DNA of 35,818 bases from Acidobacteriota bacterium (GTDB lineage Bacteria; Acidobacteriota; Terriglobia; Terriglobales; Acidobacteriaceae): positions 1-35,818 of the forward strand of contig JAGWNX010000034.1 in the NCBI GenBank assembly GCA_028872955.1. The letters run 5' to 3'. Positions within the stretch are counted from its first letter, which is position 1. Every line of letters starts with the position of its first letter. A model generated the notes under the pieces. The model was not told the DNA's origin. It did not search any database and was given only the letters and a program-made list of their open reading frames with translations. Both the position numbers and the translations under genes were made by a program. Positions 33,192-35,818 of this stretch are shown here, one piece after another.

Positions 33192-35639
33192 TTACACGGT
33201 GGCGTGCGTTATCTCCTCGCGTACCACCTCATCCTGCACAGCCTCCAGCGCCGTGCGTGGCAGCGCCACGGCCAGCACGTCTTCGATGCGGTCGGCATAG
33301 TGGATCGTGACGCCCTCGGTCTGTTCCGGCGTCAGATCCTCCTCCACCTGCTGGCGGCACTCCGTGGGCAAGATCACATCGCGGACCCCGGCGCGCTTGG
33401 CCGCCAGGAACTTCTCCTTGATGCCACCCACCGGCAGCACATTGCCGCTCAGGGTAATCTCGCCCGTCATCGCCGTCAGCGGATGCACCGGCGTGTTGGT
33501 CAGCAGGCTCACCAGAGCAGTCGCCATCGTGACACCCGCCGATGGGCCATCCTTGGGGATCGCGCCCGCCGGTACATGGATGTGGAGATCCGTGTCCTTG
33601 GTAAAGTCCTCCTCCAGCCGCATGCGGCCGGCGTTGGAACGGACCCAGGTAAGCGCAGCCTGCATGCTCTCCTTCATCACATCGCCAATCTGGCCCGTGA
33701 TGGTGAAGTTGCCTTTGCCCTTCATCCGGTTCGCCTCAATGAACAGCACGTCGCCGCCGGCTGGTGTCCAGGCCAGGCCTACGGCCACTCCAGCACGCTT
33801 GGTCCGCGTCGCCAGCTCCGTATCCACCCGCACCTTGATGCCGCCCAGGAACTCGCGCACCAGCTCCGGGGTTACTACCACCTTGCCCGTCTCGCCCTCG
33901 GCGATGCGACGCGCAACCTTGCGGCACACCGTACCGATCTGCTGCTCCAGCTTGCGCACCCCCGCCTCGCGCGTGTAGTGCCGCGCAATCAGATGCACGC
34001 TCTCCAACGGCACCTCGATCTGCTCCGGCGTAATGCCGTTCTCCTTCGTCTGCCGCGGAATCAGATACCGAGTCGCAATGTTGACCTTCTCCTCCTCCGT
34101 GTAGCCGGTCAAATCAATAATCTCCATGCGGTCCAGCAGTGGCCCCGGAATGGTGTCGAGCTGGTTTGCCGTGCAGATGAACAGCACCTTGCTCAGGTCA
34201 AACGGCTGATCCAGATAGTTATCGCGGAACGTATTGTTCTGCTCCGGATCCAGCGTCTCCAGCAGCGCGCTGGCGGGGTCTCCGCGGAAGTCGCGGCCCA
34301 GCTTGTCAATCTCATCCAGCATAAAGACCGGGTCCTTCACCTCCACCCGCTTCAGGTGCTGAATAATCTGCCCGGGCAGCGCGCCAATGTACGTGCGCCG
34401 ATGGCCGCGAATCTCGGCCTCATCGTGCATGCCACCCAGCGAGATGCGCGAGAACTTGCGCCCCAGCGCCTTGGCAATTGAGCGTCCCAGCGAGGTCTTG
34501 CCGACGCCCGGAGGCCCGACAAAGCACAGGATCGGGCCCTTCATATCCGGCTTCAGGCGACGCACCGAGAGGTAGTCCAGGATGCGCTCCTTTACCTTCT
34601 TCAGGCCGTAGTGGTCCTCATCCAGCGTCTGCTTCGCCTTCAGAATATCCACCTCGCCCGAAGACGTCTTGGACCATGGCAGCACCGCCAGCCACTCCAC
34701 ATAGTTGCGCGTCAGGCTGTAGTCGGCAGCCGCCGGATTCATCCGGCTCAGTCGGCCCAGCTCCTTCAGCGCATCCTTCTTCACCTCTTCCGGCATGCCG
34801 GCGGCTTCAATCTTCTCCTTCAGCTCGGAGACATCCTTCTGGGTGTCGTCCAGATCACCCAACTCCTTCTGAATCGCCTTGAGCTGCTCGCGCAGGTAGT
34901 AGTCACGCTGCGACTGCTGCACCGAGTCCTGCACCTCGCTCTGAATCTTGTTGCGCAGCTGCTGCACCTCCAGCTCCTTGGCCAGGTGCTTGGTAATGCG
35001 CTCCAGACGCGCCAGGACATCCGGCGTCTCCAGAAGCTCCTGCTTGTCGAGCGTGGTGAGGAACGGCAGCGAGGCCGCGATGAAGTCCGCCAGACGGCCC
35101 GGCTCCTCGATATTGATCGCAATGGTCTGCAGATCGTCCGAGAGCGTGGGCGACGAGGTCACAATCTGCTGGAACTGGCTGACCACATTACGCTGCAACG
35201 CCTCCAGCTCGGGCGTCTGCTCCGGCTGGGGCTCCGCAATCGCCTCCCACTGCGCCGTCATAAACGGAGCTGTCTGGGTAAATTCGCCCAGCCGCACACG
35301 CTCGTTGCCCTCCGTGAAGACGAACAGGCTCTGGTTGGGCATCTTGACTACTTTGTGGACAGTCGCACGAGTGCCCACCTGGTGCAGGTCGGCCACCTCC
35401 GGTGCGTCCTGTCGGGCGTCGCGCTGCGCCACCACCAGGATCGTCTTCTCCTCGCCAAGCGACTGGATCAACTGGATGGAGCTCTCGCGCCCGACGGTCA
35501 AAGGAAGCACAGCGTGCGGAAAGAGCACGGTATCGCGCACCGGCAGCACGGGGATTGAGCCGCCACGCACCGTCTCGCCACTGCCAGCCTCACCACCGTT
35601 GGCGGTCGGCTTGATGACGCTCACAAAATCATTTGCCAT
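33192..35639 (-). CDS. lon: ATP-dependent protease Lon
   Basis: The protein has 815 residues. A short N-terminal tail (to about 26) precedes the LonN substrate-binding domain (IPVLPVRDTVLFPHAVLPL). The coiled-coil region is about 215-300. The AAA+ module has Walker A GPPGVGKT (375-382) and Walker B LDEID (441-445). The protease domain has the Ser-Lys dyad: S700 in PKDGPSAGVT and K743 in GGIKEK. It degrades misfolded and regulatory proteins in the cytoplasm. A GAGGAG site lies 8 nt before the ATG. It is a single gene; a promoter candidate lies just upstream. Confidence 0.98.
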   Translation of the reverse strand: MANDFVSVIKPTANGGEAGSGETVRGGSIPVLPVRDTVLFPHAVLPLTVGRESSIQLIQSLGEEKTILVVAQRDARQDAPEVADLHQVGTRATVHKVVKMPNQSLFVFTEGNERVRLGEFTQTAPFMTAQWEAIAEPQPEQTPELEALQRNVVSQFQQIVTSSPTLSDDLQTIAINIEEPGRLADFIAASLPFLTTLDKQELLETPDVLARLERITKHLAKELEVQQLRNKIQSEVQDSVQQSQRDYYLREQLKAIQKELGDLDDTQKDVSELKEKIEAAGMPEEVKKDALKELGRLSRMNPAAADYSLTRNYVEWLAVLPWSKTSSGEVDILKAKQTLDEDHYGLKKVKERILDYLSVRRLKPDMKGPILCFVGPPGVGKTSLGRSIAKALGRKFSRISLGGMHDEAEIRGHRRTYIGALPGQIIQHLKRVEVKDPVFMLDEIDKLGRDFRGDPASALLETLDPEQNNTFRDNYLDQPFDLSKVLFICTANQLDTIPGPLLDRMEIIDLTGYTEEEKVNIATRYLIPRQTKENGITPEQIEVPLESVHLIARHYTREAGVRKLEQQIGTVCRKVARRIAEGETGKVVVTPELVREFLGGIKVRVDTELATRTKRAGVAVGLAWTPAGGDVLFIEANRMKGKGNFTITGQIGDVMKESMQAALTWVRSNAGRMRLEEDFTKDTDLHIHVPAGAIPKDGPSAGVTMATALVSLLTNTPVHPLTAMTGEITLSGNVLPVGGIKEKFLAAKRAGVRDVILPTECRQQVEEDLTPEQTEGVTIHYADRIEDVLAVALPRTALEAVQDEVVREEITHATV

Positions 35640-35659
35640 GTTGAGTGCTCCTCTATCAA

Positions 35660-35689
35660 ATTATCCCACATAGGATGCCTCATTTTCAG
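35660..35689 (-). promoter_or_regulatory. Candidate promoter of lon
   Basis: On the minus strand CTGAAA (35689-35684), an 18-nt spacer and GATAAT (35665-35660), which is 5/6 to the -10 consensus. It predicts a leader of about 12-15 nt. No clear heat-shock (sigma-32) or CIRCE element was found. Confidence 0.35.
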
Positions 35690-35818
35690 AAAAGTCGCAT
35701 CCCCGCGCTCCAACATCCCGCCTCCTAGCCCTCATCGGCCGCAAACCCCTTACCCTTGACCAAGAAAGCTCTCACCGATCCGCCTCGCCCGGGGCTCACC
35801 GGAGGGTTGGACGGGGCT

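Noticed and set aside
35626..35655. CIRCE-like heat-shock operator at lon
   Set aside because: Only one half-site (GAGTGCT) is present next to the start codon; the partner at the 9-nt spacing is missing.

Overview
The window looks like chromosomal core DNA from a GC-rich, LPS-bearing Gram-negative bacterium, most likely an Acidobacteriota member of the Terriglobia (Acidobacteriaceae-like). The clues are a VWFA-related secreted protein of the kind expanded in that phylum, a fused LptC-LptA, a RapZ with an unusual P-loop, and the two-subunit glycyl-tRNA synthetase. This placement is inferred from gene content and sequence feel, not from a search. I see 31 protein genes. All but three (a lipoprotein, an HU/IHF protein and an unknown protein) lie on the minus strand. 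I found no rRNA, tRNA, IS element, prophage or CRISPR array.

Layout: 1-4916 holds a bifunctional homocysteine methyltransferase/MTHFR (cut by the left edge), a divergent lipoprotein gene with a run of tyrosines, and a seven-TM GGDEF protein. 5095-7573 is a small lipid A operon (late acyltransferase, LpxD, MobB-like P-loop NTPase). 7697-10660 carries a secreted SYLF protein, a 450-nt gene-free stretch with a strong structured terminator or small RNA, a LuxR-type regulator with a degenerate receiver, dcd, and an HU/IHF gene divergent from dcd.

10717-24781 is a long minus-strand run, transcribed from right to left: lptCA-lptB-rpoN-hpf-rapZ-msbA-yicC-gmk-rpoZ-udg-priA. It joins LPS export (Lpt bridge, MsbA-type flippase), sigma-54, ribosome hibernation, the RapZ adapter, nucleotide and RNA metabolism, and replication restart. 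The order lptC/A-lptB-rpoN-hpf-rapZ matches the proteobacterial rpoN cluster, but ptsN is absent.

24850-35818 holds an unrecognised plus-strand gene, glyQ-glyS, recO, a 7Fe-type ferredoxin, an operon moaD-moaE fusion / VWA protein / inositol phosphatase / Nudix hydrolase, and lon.

The window is mostly housekeeping. I see no convincing wholly new system. The points most worth a second look are the very large LptC-LptA fusion, the MobB-like protein inside the lipid A operon, the MoaD-MoaE fusion coupled to a VWA protein, the pseudo-receiver regulator followed by a structured RNA element, and the dcd/HU promoters that share one -35 box.
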